64,000 bases of DNA from the NCBI GenBank assembly GCA_033977485.1, contig CM066997.1:81624634-81688633 (forward strand), in the 5' to 3' direction. This document shows positions 44,195 to 55,600 of this stretch, one piece after another (the first letter of the stretch is position 1; the number at the start of each line of letters is the position of its first letter). Below the pieces are notes generated by a model that was not told where the DNA came from, ran no database searches, and worked only from the letters and a program-made list of their open reading frames with translations. The position numbers and the translations under genes were made by a program. This DNA is from Hydrangea macrophylla. Taxonomy: Eukaryota; Streptophyta; Magnoliopsida; Cornales; Hydrangeaceae.

Positions 44195-44359
44195 GGGAAT
44201 TGTTATATCCACTTCATCGTTGAACCAATGCACTCCATGGTACCACTATCAGAGCATGTGGTACCATGTATGTAATGCATGACATGCATGTACCACATGC
44301 TTTAAAAATTGTATCATAGAGTGCCTTAGTTCAATGATGGAGTGGAAATAGCATCACCC
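44195..44359. mobile_element. Foldback MITE, family M1, copy 1
   Basis: About 75-base inverted arms (TTCCACTCCATCATTGAACCAATGCACTCC type) around GTACCATG..CATGGTAC. The flanks ATAAAAAA at 44187-44194 and 44360-44367 are an 8-bp duplication, hAT-like, though low in complexity. A second copy is at 55728-55892. Confidence 0.75.
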
Positions 44360-44709
44360 ATAAAAAAAACACAACATAAGAATTTTTTTTATTGATTTAT
44401 TTTTTTTTGCTTCAGAACACAACATAAGATTTGATAATGGAAAATAATTGCAATGAAACAAATTGTATCCGTATAAATTTGATGTACGCATTCATACATA
44501 CATAAATATAAATCCCAACTAAAACAACTGCTATATGTAACAGAAAGATAAGTCAAGCCATGCATACCTGGACGACATGTACATGGAGAACTTTTGCAGC
44601 AGGGGGAGTGTTTGGCAAGGGTGATAGAGAGATAGACAGGGTCCACAGGGATTGAGTGTGATTGAATAGAGAAAATTGAGGGAGCGATCGCAGCTATCCA
44701 CAAAAGTTA

Positions 44710-44740
<31 letters not shown>

Positions 44741-44875
44741 CACAAACAAAAAAAACAAAAAAACAAAAAACAAAAAAACTTGTACTAAAAGTGAGGTTGA
44801 TATGAGCCGGTTTTGTGTGTAATTGGCCGTTTTGAGGTGGGTTTTATATATTTATGCCAGTTATTAGTTTGCAAG

Positions 44876-45052
44876 TAATGATACACTCGTACTCTCATCT
44901 ACACCCCCAATCACATGCAGTATATTCTAACCCTTGATTACCCTTAATTCTGGTAGGTTCCACATGAGTTCCACATAAAATCCACTAGAATCAAGGGACA
45001 GAATGTGCTGAATGTAGTTGGGAGTGTGGTTAAGAGAGTGGGTATATCATTA
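44876..45052. mobile_element. Foldback MITE
   Basis: About 30-base inverted ends, TAATGATACACTC ... GGTATATCATTA. Non-coding, 177 bases. Confidence 0.6.
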
Positions 45053-45644
45053 TTGTTAGTTTGCACTGTACAGATAATGGCTTTTGTTTTGAGTGCGTTA
45101 ATGACACTATAATCCTCTAATATTTGTATTTTGAAGAGTAAAAATATTGGTTTTGGTATAATTAAGGGTTAAAGTAAAAAAGTTATGATACGTCTGGCTT
45201 TGCCTTTATATAGAAGTATAGACGTAGCTGCTCTTTATGAATATTTTTCTACATATATTTCTAGAAGTAAGTCTTCTGAAATTTAAAAAATATAAATTAC
45301 ATTGCACTTAAATTAAAATTATATAGACTAAAATATTAAATTTGAAGTTATAGGAACTAATGTGATATCACAACCAAACTATAAGGTAAAAAATATAATT
45401 AAACTATTTCTATTTAAAGGTGGCGCAGGCGGAATAGAATTCCCAAATTTGCTTTTGACCATTGTCTGGTCAGGTGCATGCACTGGCTTTAACCAATCTG
45501 GGTGTTTGGGGACTTTGGGCCATATCTATATGCACTGTTCAGAACAAACGTGCTTTTTTATCTATATATATATATATATATATATTTAAAATTCTTCTAA
45601 TTCAATTAAATTAAATTTTAAGAGTCGTGATGTTCAATTTTTAA
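45053..45644. other. AT-rich spacer, no gene
   Basis: No ORF or recognised repeat apart from a TA microsatellite at about 45563-45585. Confidence 0.5.
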
Positions 45645-46040
45645 CGGGTTAAATAAAAAACATACCCTTAAAGCTTCGTCTATGTGTCATTTCAATCCTT
45701 ATAGTTTTAATTGTGTTAATTTGGTCTCTAAAATTTTAAATAGATGCAATTTGATCCAAATTGCCAATTCTATAGGAAAAGTTAACCGAATTTACTCAGA
45801 TACTATGTACTGTCATACTTTTTAGGGGAAAAAATAAAACACTATCAATCTCTCAATCCGCTTATCAACGTAATTGTGTACAACAGTAGATAAATTCTGT
45901 CAAATTTTCTAACAGATGGGGTATTTTGGATCAAATTGTTTCTATTTAAAATTTTAGAGACTAAATTAACGCAATTAAAACTATAGAAACTAAAATGACA
46001 CAAGAACCAAATTGAAGAGTCTGTTTTGTAATTAAACCAT
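45645..46040. mobile_element. Foldback element
   Basis: Long imperfect inverted arms: GTGTCATTTCAATCC / ATTTGGTCTCTAAAATTTTAAAT on the left and the reverse complement on the right. About 400 bases, non-coding. Confidence 0.6.
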
Positions 46041-46286
46041 TTTTAACTGTTGATCTTGAGTTGCACTTGTCTATTGATTGAAAATTCTACATGTGCATCA
46101 GGTTACTTGTCGTGATGTTTAATTTTGGGTGCTCGCTCTTTTTTCTTTTTCTTTTCTTTATTTTTTTTTAAATAGCAATTACTCCAATTTGATTAGTGTA
46201 CTTAACAGTAAGCAGGGGCAGTACCAAATAGCTTTCAGGTGGGCCTCGGTCCAGTTAAAATTTTAAAATTTTAGTTTTAAAATTTA

Positions 46287-46541
46287 CTCCCTCCGTGACT
46301 CCGTCCCATTTTATGTGTTTTTTTTTTGGGAATCCAACTATTTAAGGGGATAAAAAAATCTACACAAACTTTTCACAATTGTCCATAATCATTGCACTTT
46401 TTTTTTTTTGTTTTGGTGTTTATTACAAAGTAGGGTTATTTGGAAAACTAAGTAAAATTTGCATATTAATTTAGAAAAGTGGACAACAATTTTGGGACAT
46501 CCCAAAAAAGAAAGGGGATACATAAAATGGGACGGAGGGAG
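46287..46541. mobile_element. Stowaway-type MITE (Tc1/mariner)
   Basis: Terminal inverted repeats CTCCCTCCGT ... ACGGAGGGAG with TA on each side (46285-46286, 46542-46543). 255 bases. This is the standard plant Stowaway structure. Confidence 0.92.
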
Positions 46542-47036
46542 TATAAGTTTTACAAATAGACCCCTCCTGAAATTTTAAAGAATATCCTATCCTATAATAT
46601 TTAAGTTTCTTCAAATAGATTCAGATTATATTTTAAATTCACATTTTAAAATTATAAATTACATATCTTAGCCCTAAATGGGGTCTAAAAGTAATTCTAC
46701 ATTTCTTTCTCCTTCTTTTAATTAGAGAATATGTTAACCAAAAAATTATAGAATTGGGGAATAATTGTGATTTTTGTTTTGTTGAGGGATATTTGTGAAT
46801 ATTGAATTGGAGTTCTTGTGAATTTGTGCACATATAAATTTGTGACTTATATTAAATTAGAGAATTTATGTATAACAAATAGACCCAAAAAAATTAAACA
46901 AAATAAGCAAAAATAATAAGAAAGAACCAAAAATATGCGGATGAAATAGTTGGAGCATAATACTAAGTGAAAAATGTCACAAAAATCAGACAAAACTTTG
47001 GCTATTCAACTCCTGCGCTCGCTTAGAAAAAGCCAA

Positions 47037-47089
<53 letters not shown>

Positions 47090-47617
47090 AATATTGCATC
47101 TCAAATATGAGAAAATAAGTACATATCAACGCAATTTACAGTAGTTAGAAATGTAATTATGTGACTATCACATTATTTAGATGCATTTTAAAGATATAAA
47201 AGAATTTAGTAATTATAGCTAGGTAAATCAAAAAGTTTAGGATCATACTCTACCTTTCTCAAGTTGACTCTTCAGATTGTGGGATGGGCATTTGGTCCTG
47301 TAGGCGGATGTCTCAGTTGCGAAAAGGCAATTAAATGTAAAATTACACTCTTTTATTTTGTCAATAAATAGTGATTTTATTGGCTGCTACTGCTATTAAA
47401 GACAATAGTTGTAATTGTCATAGCAAATTGGTTATGTGGCTATAAGACTAATATATACACACATAGTCAGTTTGATTTAACAATAGCCACTATTACTTTA
47501 GCAATAGTTGTAGTCATTTTATTTTGCCATTTTATCAGTAATTTCTTTATCTAACTTTTTTTCAGTATCTTTAAGACTTTAACACGGACCTTAAATTTAA
47601 GAATAATTTAAGAAAAA
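46542..47617. other. AT-rich spacer with microsatellite
   Basis: No gene seen. A compound (TA)n(GA)n microsatellite lies at 47038-47086. The remainder is AT-rich intergenic sequence. Confidence 0.5.
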
Positions 47618-47791
47618 TGCGCGCTATGCTTCTCAAATTTGAACTTAAATTTGCTTCTCATATACATTTTCAGTTGTACTATATACAGTGGTATGTTATG
47701 TGATACCATCAATCAAGCAATCACTGTCACAGTATTTAGTATAATTATTTAAGCATTTGGGGATAAATTTGGGGAAAATATAGCATTACTC
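47618..47791. mobile_element. MITE family X, copy 1
   Basis: Ends GCTATGCTTCTCAAATTTG and AAATTTGGGGAAAATATAGC form imperfect inverted repeats shared with the copies at 48008-48172, 49955-50110 and 52882-53017. Confidence 0.65.
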
Positions 47792-47810
47792 TAAATTTAA
47801 TCAACACTGC

Positions 47811-47962
47811 TATGTGCATCGAAAATTGCACAGAAATTGTGCACCAAAATTATCAAGGCCATTGATTTCAACGGGTCCCATGCACGCAGGCGTAAAGGCC
47901 GTCGAAATCAATGGCCTTGATCATTTCGGTACACGTTTTCTGTGCAATTTTCGATGCACATA
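47811..47962. mobile_element. Foldback MITE
   Basis: TATGTGCATCGAAAATTGCACAG ... CTGTGCAATTTTCGATGCACATA, nearly perfect inverted arms of about 55 bases, including ATCAAGGCCATTGATTTC. Confidence 0.75.
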
Positions 47963-48007
47963 TCATTACTGAAATTTAATACTAGATTTTGTGACTAGAA
48001 AATTAAC

Positions 48008-48172
48008 AGTAATGCTATGTTTTATTCCCAATTTTTGTATCCTAAATGTATTCCTAACACGTGTCAGTAGGACCACATCAACATCCTATAATGAAAATCA
48101 CGTGACTCCACTACCAAGTGTTTATTGAAATCACATTTGAAATACAAAATTTGGGAAGCATAACATTTTAGA
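48008..48172. mobile_element. MITE family X, copy 2
   Basis: AGTAATGCTATG ... TTTGGGAAGCATAACATT inverted ends; 165 bases, non-coding. Confidence 0.65.
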
Positions 48173-48175
48173 GTG

Positions 48176-48350
48176 CAGTTTTGCTCACCCAAAATTGACA
48201 CCCTTTGTTCACCTTCCTCTCCCATTGGCTAATGTAGCCACCCTTTGTTCACCCTCTTCTCCCATCGACTAATACAAGCTGTATTAGCCAATGAAAGGTG
48301 AACAAAATGTGAGTAATTTTAGGATAAACAAAAATGTATTCTACCATTTT
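48176..48350. mobile_element. Foldback MITE, family Y, copy 1
   Basis: Begins GCAGTTTTGCTCACCCAAAA. It has imperfect inverted arms with TTGTTCACC and ATTGGCTAAT blocks. The start is shared with 62718-62892. It lies 235 bases before the cyanoalanine synthase ATG. Confidence 0.55.
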
Positions 48351-48457
48351 ATTGTAAAATTAAATGAAAGAGGCTCATGACAAGCACCATAAAGTTGGCC
48401 TCATGCTAAGCCTCTTCTTGTCTGAAATCTTTTTCCTATTGTCTTAGAATCTTTTCC

Positions 48458-48478
48458 TATATATATATATATATAATA
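48458..48478 (+). promoter_or_regulatory. TATA region of the cyanoalanine synthase gene
   Basis: CCTATATATATATATATATAA about 110-130 bases before the ATG at 48586. It is the only TATA-like stretch between the upstream MITE and the start codon. Confidence 0.55.
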
Positions 48479-48585
48479 CATTTGTGATTCCTCCATCTCA
48501 GAAATTAGCACAACCATATAGAGGGGCTCTCTGGTAAAGTGCGTGGCCACTGTTACTAAATAGTCCCCCCATCAAAAATCCATCA

Positions 48586-48759
48586 ATGGCCGCCGCCGCC
48601 TTCATTAAGAGAAGACCTCTGCAGTACTGCAATGAGCTTCTGAGGAAAAGATTTTTCTCATCAGAACCAATTGTTGATTCTTCATCTTTTGTTCAGAGAA
48701 TTAGAGATCTCCCCAAAGATCTTCCTGGTACCAACATCAAGAAAGAAGTTTCTCAAGTA

Positions 48760-48812
<53 letters not shown>

Positions 48813-49205
48813 TGTGCATAGCTCAATTTCATGAAATTTCTCCATGTTTCTCTGTTACAATCTATTGTTTCCTAATTTTGGTTCGATTTGTTTAATTTCT
48901 AGTTTTATTGGGTTTTTAGACATCATTTGATAAAATTGAAAATTAAGTACACAAAATTAAATTAAATTTTTATTGTTAAATTTTTTTTAATTACTAAATT
49001 TATTATAATAATAAAATAGAATGCATTCAATATATTTTTTTTAATAAATATAAGATTTTCAATAATTTTTTTTACTACTTTATCAGTCAAGTAGTCAAGT
49101 GCTTGTCAAAAACACTAAAAATGATAAATTGCTAAAATATTTCATGTTCTCCAGTTAAGTGGGTTTGTTTTCAACACAACTCTAACACTTTATAGACTCA
49201 ACAAG

Positions 49206-49237
<32 letters not shown>

Positions 49238-49654
49238 GCATGTGTATAACTGCTAAATCTTTTGTAATAGGCTGAGAGGTTCAGAAGGGTAAGCCAACAG
49301 TATACGTTTTTTTTTTTATTTGGGCAAATTACACTGATCTCCCTTGAGGTATATGATAATTACAAGGATCTCCCCTCTAGTTTGGAAAATAACACTCACC
49401 TCCCCACTATCTACTTTTTGAGTGTAAGATTACCAATTTACCCCTCATCTCATTTTATATATGTATATATATAGTGAGATTAGGTGCGGGTGTTAAGGAG
49501 CAGACTTTGGGACGGACCACTACGAAAATATCGCTTCTAGAGACGAAATTTTTCGTCACTAAAAATCATTGTTTTATCGACAAAATTTTTCGTCACCAAA
49601 AGTGGTCCGTTCCAAAGTCCGCCTTTTGACACCCGCTTAAGATCCGGACTGTAT

Positions 49655-49685
<31 letters not shown>

Positions 49686-52600
49686 TGTATGTACGCGTGT
49701 GTGTATTTGTGTGAGTGTCTGTGCACGCATGCATTAGATAAAACTATGTATACATTAGTAAATTTTACATATTTATATTTATAGCATTTAGCCCTAACTT
49801 TATAAAATTTGCTACTCGAATTTTTTTTTTTTCGAATTTAGGTTATAAATCTTTAGCCTAACTTATAATAGTTTACAGATTTAGTTTTTTAATATTAAGC
49901 CATTAGCATTTTTGTCCAAGTGGTACGTGAGATATTAGAACATTTATTTAGAGTAGTACTATGCTTCTCAAATTTTTATCCCAAATGATGTTGAAGTGGG
50001 ACCACAGTTGAACCACTTTAACATCACAACCAATCAAAATCAACTAGGTACACTGCCACATATGTTGGGAAACACTTTTGGAAAAGAAATTTGGGAAGCA
50101 TAGCATTACTCTTTAATTATAAATATCAATAATAATTTAAAAATATGAAAAATCATCAACAAAATTATCTACTGTCACTTTGAAATGAAGAAAATAATAA
50201 AAAATAAAAAATAAAAACATTAACAATATTTAAAAAAAAAATGAATTGTTATATTGCATTTTTGTCTACTTTATTTTTTAAAAAAAAACATGCTCAGTGG
50301 AGTTTTAAAGTTGTAGTAGATAATTTTGTTGATGATTTTTATATATATTTTTTTTAAAAAAAATAGTAAAAGCTTGATTTGGTATATACTGAAATTTTGT
50401 CGATGATTTTTTAATTTTTTTTTATTTTTAAAAGGTAGTAGATAATTTTTTTGATGATTTGTCCATGGGTGTAACAGTTATTTTAAAATAGAAGGGAGGT
50501 GAGTGTAAATTTTGAAAACACAAGAGAGATCTCTGTAATTGTCAGATACCTCAGGGGAGGTCAGTGTAATTTGCCCTTTTTATTTTTCCTACAGCTAGCG
50601 GGTGGTTATGAAATGAGTAATCCTAGATGCACTCCCAAATGCACAACGAATTGTGTTGTGTCAGTTTGTGTCTGGCTGTTTGCCACATGTCTCTTACTAC
50701 TCTTTGGGTGTGCTCTGGCGCATACTTGTACGAGCAATGCTACATACACAACACATTATACAATATAAAGTATAACAGGGCTTTAAATGTTTGTACCTTA
50801 TAATGTGTAATTGGTGCATAGAAAAGTGTAAAAAATTCAAACAGCACGGGGCACAAGGCATTTAAAGCCCTATTATGCTTTGTGTTGTACAATGTGTTGT
50901 GTCTATGACATTACTCATACTTGTATTGTATGACTAACTTCTCTTATTTCCATGTCTACTCTACTCTGTGATCCCCACAAGAACCCTCAACAGATGAAAT
51001 CATATCATCGAGTATCGAAGTTTTGTGTGGCGAGTCAGTAGAGTGGAATGACATATGAGCTGTAGGGCTGCACATGGGTCGGGTCGGGTCGGGTCCCTAC
51101 AGAACCGGAACCGACCCGATTATGAATGGTTCCATGTTTTGAGACCCAGACCCGAACCGATAAGGTTTGGATCCGGACCGACCCGACCCAGTAACTTTGG
51201 TTCGGTTTGGGTCGGGTCTGGGCCACAACCCAGTTTTTTTTTTTTTTTTCAAATATATATTTTTTCTTATATTTTTTTATTTTATTAGTATTTTTATTTA
51301 TATTCATTAGTGGATACCTATTCTTCTATGTATAATATATCCATTAAAAAAATTGATGAGGGTGGAGAGTCATGAAAATTAATTCCCACCATTAGAAAAG
51401 TGGATATAATGTTTTATATATTCATGGATATAATGATGTGCAACCTATAAAAGTTCAAATTAATAAAGTGGTTATTTTTTATATATTCATGGATATAATG
51501 GAAAGAAAAATGAGTACTTTGTCAACAAAATAAACAATTAATTATCAAAAACAGTTTGTCTATTGGCTGGACCAAACCAGACCCAGACCTGACCCAGACC
51601 CGAACCGACCCGAACCGAAATATTTAGCTTTTGACTGGACCCGAACCAGACCCGAACCATTTCATTCCAGACCCGACCTAATCGGGTCAGGTCGGGTCGG
51701 GTCTTTGGGTAACGGGTTTTTTGTGCAGCCCTAATGAGCTGTGGTTAATTTTACTACTACTAATAAAATACAGGGGTTAATTACATTTTACCTCTGTGGT
51801 TAGGCCTATTTTCACTTCATCCCGTGGTTTAAAGGTTGACACTTAACCTTCTTGTGGTTTTGGACTAACGTGAAGCTATTAAGATTTGTGTCAAAATATC
51901 CTCGTATTAGGATTTAGTATTAAAATTAGCTCAACATAGAAAGTTTAAGTGTCAAAATTAATTGTAAATAGGCAGTTAACCCCAAAATTAGGCCCCCATA
52001 GGAATTACGTGTTAGGCTCATTTTCACTCTATCCCTGTGGTTTAAAAGTTGACACTTAACCTCCTTGTGGTTTTGGACTAAAGTGAAACTACTAAAATTT
52101 CTCTCAAAATATCCTCATATGAATATTTAGTGTTAAAATTAGCCCCACAGAGAAAGTTTAAGTGTCAAAATTAACTGTACGTAAGCAGTTAACCCCAAAA
52201 TTAGTCCCGCATAGGGATTAAGTGTTAAAAATTAGCCACACATAAGTGGGCTAAATGACAGCATTATCTCCACGTAGATGATTAATCCCAAAATTAATCT
52301 CAGAAAGGGAGCTAAGTGTTAATATGTTTGGCCAATTTTAGAGTTTTCATCAGTTTTGATGGAAATCTTAACAGTTTCGTTTTAGTCCTAAACCACAGGG
52401 AGGTTATGTGTCCACTTTTGAAGCACGCACAAGGGAGCAAAATGAAAATGAGCCTAACCACGAAGGGGTAAAATGTATTTAACCCAAAATATATACAAAT
52501 CAACATTATCCAAAATGGAGAAAATAAATTATAAAAAAAAAAAAGGGAATTTTAGTTAGACACCCTATAAAATAAATTTTTTTGCTCTTAGATCTCTTTT

Positions 52601-55600
52601 TTTTAAATTTATTTTAGTAAAATGTCCTCAACTTGAAATTTTACAAGATAAATACCGTATTTGATTTGATTAAATTTTACTAATTAGGGACGTTTCACCA
52701 AAAAAAAAAAAAAAAAAAAACGAATTATCCTCTAAACTCAAGTAATCCACTGAGGAATTTTTTTTTACCAAATTTCTAATTCAAAAATTACAAGAAGGTA
52801 TGGATTGGCATTGTGTTTATAAGTGAAGTAGTTTCAAGTGAAGTAGTTTCATATATAAAAGTATTTGATAAATTCATTTTTAGTAATGTTATGTTTTTCA
52901 AATTTAAATCTTAAATTTAGTTTTCAAATGCTTTACAGTTGTACCACATACTTTGACATTGTATGTGGTATAACTGTTAAAGCACTTAAAAACTAGATTT
53001 GGAAAATATAGCATTAGACATTTACACTTTTATTTTGTTGTATCAAGCCTCCCTTAAAATTGGTTCTTTGTGAAATACTAAGCTAATTTCCATAAATATC
53101 AAGAGGAAGATTGAACATGATTTTGAGATTGGTTGTTTGTACTCATTAATGGACTTTTAACATTTCAGTTAATTGGGAAAACTCCACTTGTTTATCTAAA
53201 CAAAGTCACAGAAGGATGTGGAGCCTATATTGCTGTCAAGCAAGAGATGATGCAACCCACCTCTAGCATTAAAGACAGGTATCTTTTGCTGATTTTTCCT
53301 TTTTATAGCTATAATGTTCCATTTTATATGCTCTGTTTTGCTCACGGATTTAGTGATAAAAAGAGGAAAAAACTGAGGAGTTTTTTTTTTCCTTTGTTTG
53401 GTTAATAATGAACTCACTAAAGAAAATAGGAAAGAAAAGAAAATATGTTAAAAAAAAGAAGTTAATCTTTGAATTCTACGGGGTACTTTGAGTTCCTATT
53501 TTCATGAGTCACTATAAAAAAAAAATTTAATTGTTAATGGTAGTAGCATGGAGGAAAATGCTAATGTGAATAGTTTTCCTTCTCTAAATTTGCCAATCGA
53601 TTGGAGCCTAATTTTTTTTTTTAAGAAATATATATAGAACAATGGTTTAGTTCATTTGGTGTTGACTTTGTTGACTTATGTTAAATATCAGACCGGCATT
53701 AGCGATGATCAATGACGCAGAGAAAAAAAATTTAATAACACCCGGAAAGGTAAGCTAATTACATATACATATATAAGTGAAACAATATTATGTTTATGAT
53801 TTTAATTCATATATCGTTATCGGTTTATTAGGCTTTTCTCTAACTTCTGTATTGACAAAATTTATAATAGACGGTGCTGATCGAGCCAACGTCGGGGAAT
53901 ATGGGGATAAGTATGGCATTTATGGCTGCCATGAAAGGGTACAAGATGATCCTAACCATGCCCTCATATACAAGCTTGGAGAGAAGGGTCACAATGAGAG
54001 CTTTCGGTGCAGATTTGATACTCACTGACCCAGCCAAAGGGATGGGAGGGACTGTTAAGAAAGCTTACCAACTCTTGGAATCAACTCCAAATGCTTTCAT
54101 GCTTCAACAATTTACAAACCCCGCCAATACCCAAGTAAACAATCCTATAGCTCTTGTTTTTATTCGAATAATTATTTTTTTATTTTTTTATTTTTTAAGA
54201 CATTGATATGTTTTGTCTCATGTTGTTTGGAATTCACTAGCATAATAGCATTGGTCTTTCATCCTTCTAAGGGGTAGTTTGGGAACTGCAAGAACATAAT
54301 CTTCGTAAGTAATTTTTATTAGGGGTAACTGGTGATAAGTCATTTTTAATATACTTATCTAGCATTAAGTCCAACTAGGGGTGGCAATTCGGGTTCTCGT
54401 GTTATAATCAAGTCATTAATCGGGTTGTGTGCTTTGAGTTTAATTTTTAATTTCGAGTGATTTTCATCTATAACACAAACTATTTTAAATTAAGCGTGTC
54501 ATGTCGTGTCGTGTTCGGGTTGTCTCAGTAAAACGGATTGTCGTGTCAAAAATTGCCACCCCTAAGTCCAACAAGAAAAAAATTAAGTGAAAGGTGACCA
54601 AAATGCCCATTCACTGAAAACAGACTCGTCTGTTTATCTTTCCAGCCCACAAAGAGTGTGTCGCAGTTCTAAGAGAGCACAGACCCTAACGATCCGACTG
54701 TGGAGTCGACGGCCACTTGTACGGTGAACTTCGGACTATTGGAGCACTGAGCATCGGACGTTGATGGTGACTTCACCGCTTGAGTTCGATTCCCTCCCGT
54801 CATCAATAGCACCATCGTCGCCGACCATATTCTCTCTCTCTCTCTCTCTCTCCAATATCGGAGGATTCTGAGCTCTATTGATGAAATTTGGGGGAAAAAT
54901 AGTTTAATTGATCGATCGAGGTTGGCAAAATACAGAGGTAGGGCTTCTCTGCATTAGTTTGAGAATATCATAAATTTCACAAATAAGTTCTTGAGAAATT
55001 TTTCAAGATAATCAAAATTATTTTGAGAACATCATAAATTTCACAAATAAGTTCTTGAGAAATTTCTCAAGTTTATCAAAATTAGTCTGAGAACATCATA
55101 AATTTCACGAATATTTCTTGAGAAATTTCTCCAAATTATCAAAATTAGTTTGAGAACTTTATAAATTTCACTAATAATTTCTTGAGAAATTTCTCAAAAT
55201 TATCAAAATTAATTTGAGAACTTCATAAATTTCACAAATAATTTCTTTAGAAATTTCTCAAAATTATCAAAATTAATTTGAGAACTTCATAAATTTCAGA
55301 AAATAATCTCTTGAGAAATTTCTCAAAATTCTTAAAATTTGTCTGAGAACTTCATAAATTTCACAAAATAATTTCCAAATTCAACTTCAAACTTCTATGC
55401 GTTCATAGCAGCGTCGGCGTGATGATGCCGAGAGTTGTATCTGTGCATACATGGCGGCCAGGGATGAGTAGAAGGTTAGCTTTTCATGCTGATGATGGTG
55501 AGTATTGAGTCTTGGGATTATTGAATTTCACAACTGGTTCACCAGAACAGATTCTGAAATTTTAGGAGGAAGAAGAATGGTTCTGGAGGCCCCTCACCGG

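Larger units (their letters stand above)
49322..50576. mobile_element. Mutator-like foldback element with about 88-base inverted repeats
   Basis: GGGCAAATTACACTGATCTC ... GGTCAGTGTAATTTGCCC arms, flanked by TTTTTATTT on both sides (49313-49321, 50577-50585). This is a 9-bp duplication as in MULEs, though low in complexity. No transposase. It contains a small foldback (49500-49625) and MITE X copy 3. Confidence 0.7.
48757..53168 (+). other. Intron 1 of the cyanoalanine synthase gene
   Basis: 4,412 bases, from donor GTAACC to acceptor CATTTCAG. It opens with a CT microsatellite (48763-48807) six bases after the donor. It is then almost filled by the non-autonomous elements listed separately, with AT-rich DNA between. 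No other coding sequence is seen. Confidence 0.85.

Noticed and set aside
44531..44773. Minus-strand ORF starting with poly-Phe/Val/Cys
   Set aside because: Product of A-rich and AC-repeat DNA; no homologous domain seen.
53874..54206. Reading the 110-codon ORF as a separate small gene
   Set aside because: It is exon 4 of the cyanoalanine synthase read through into intron 4; the donor at 54135 and exon 5 at 56744 restore the family alignment.
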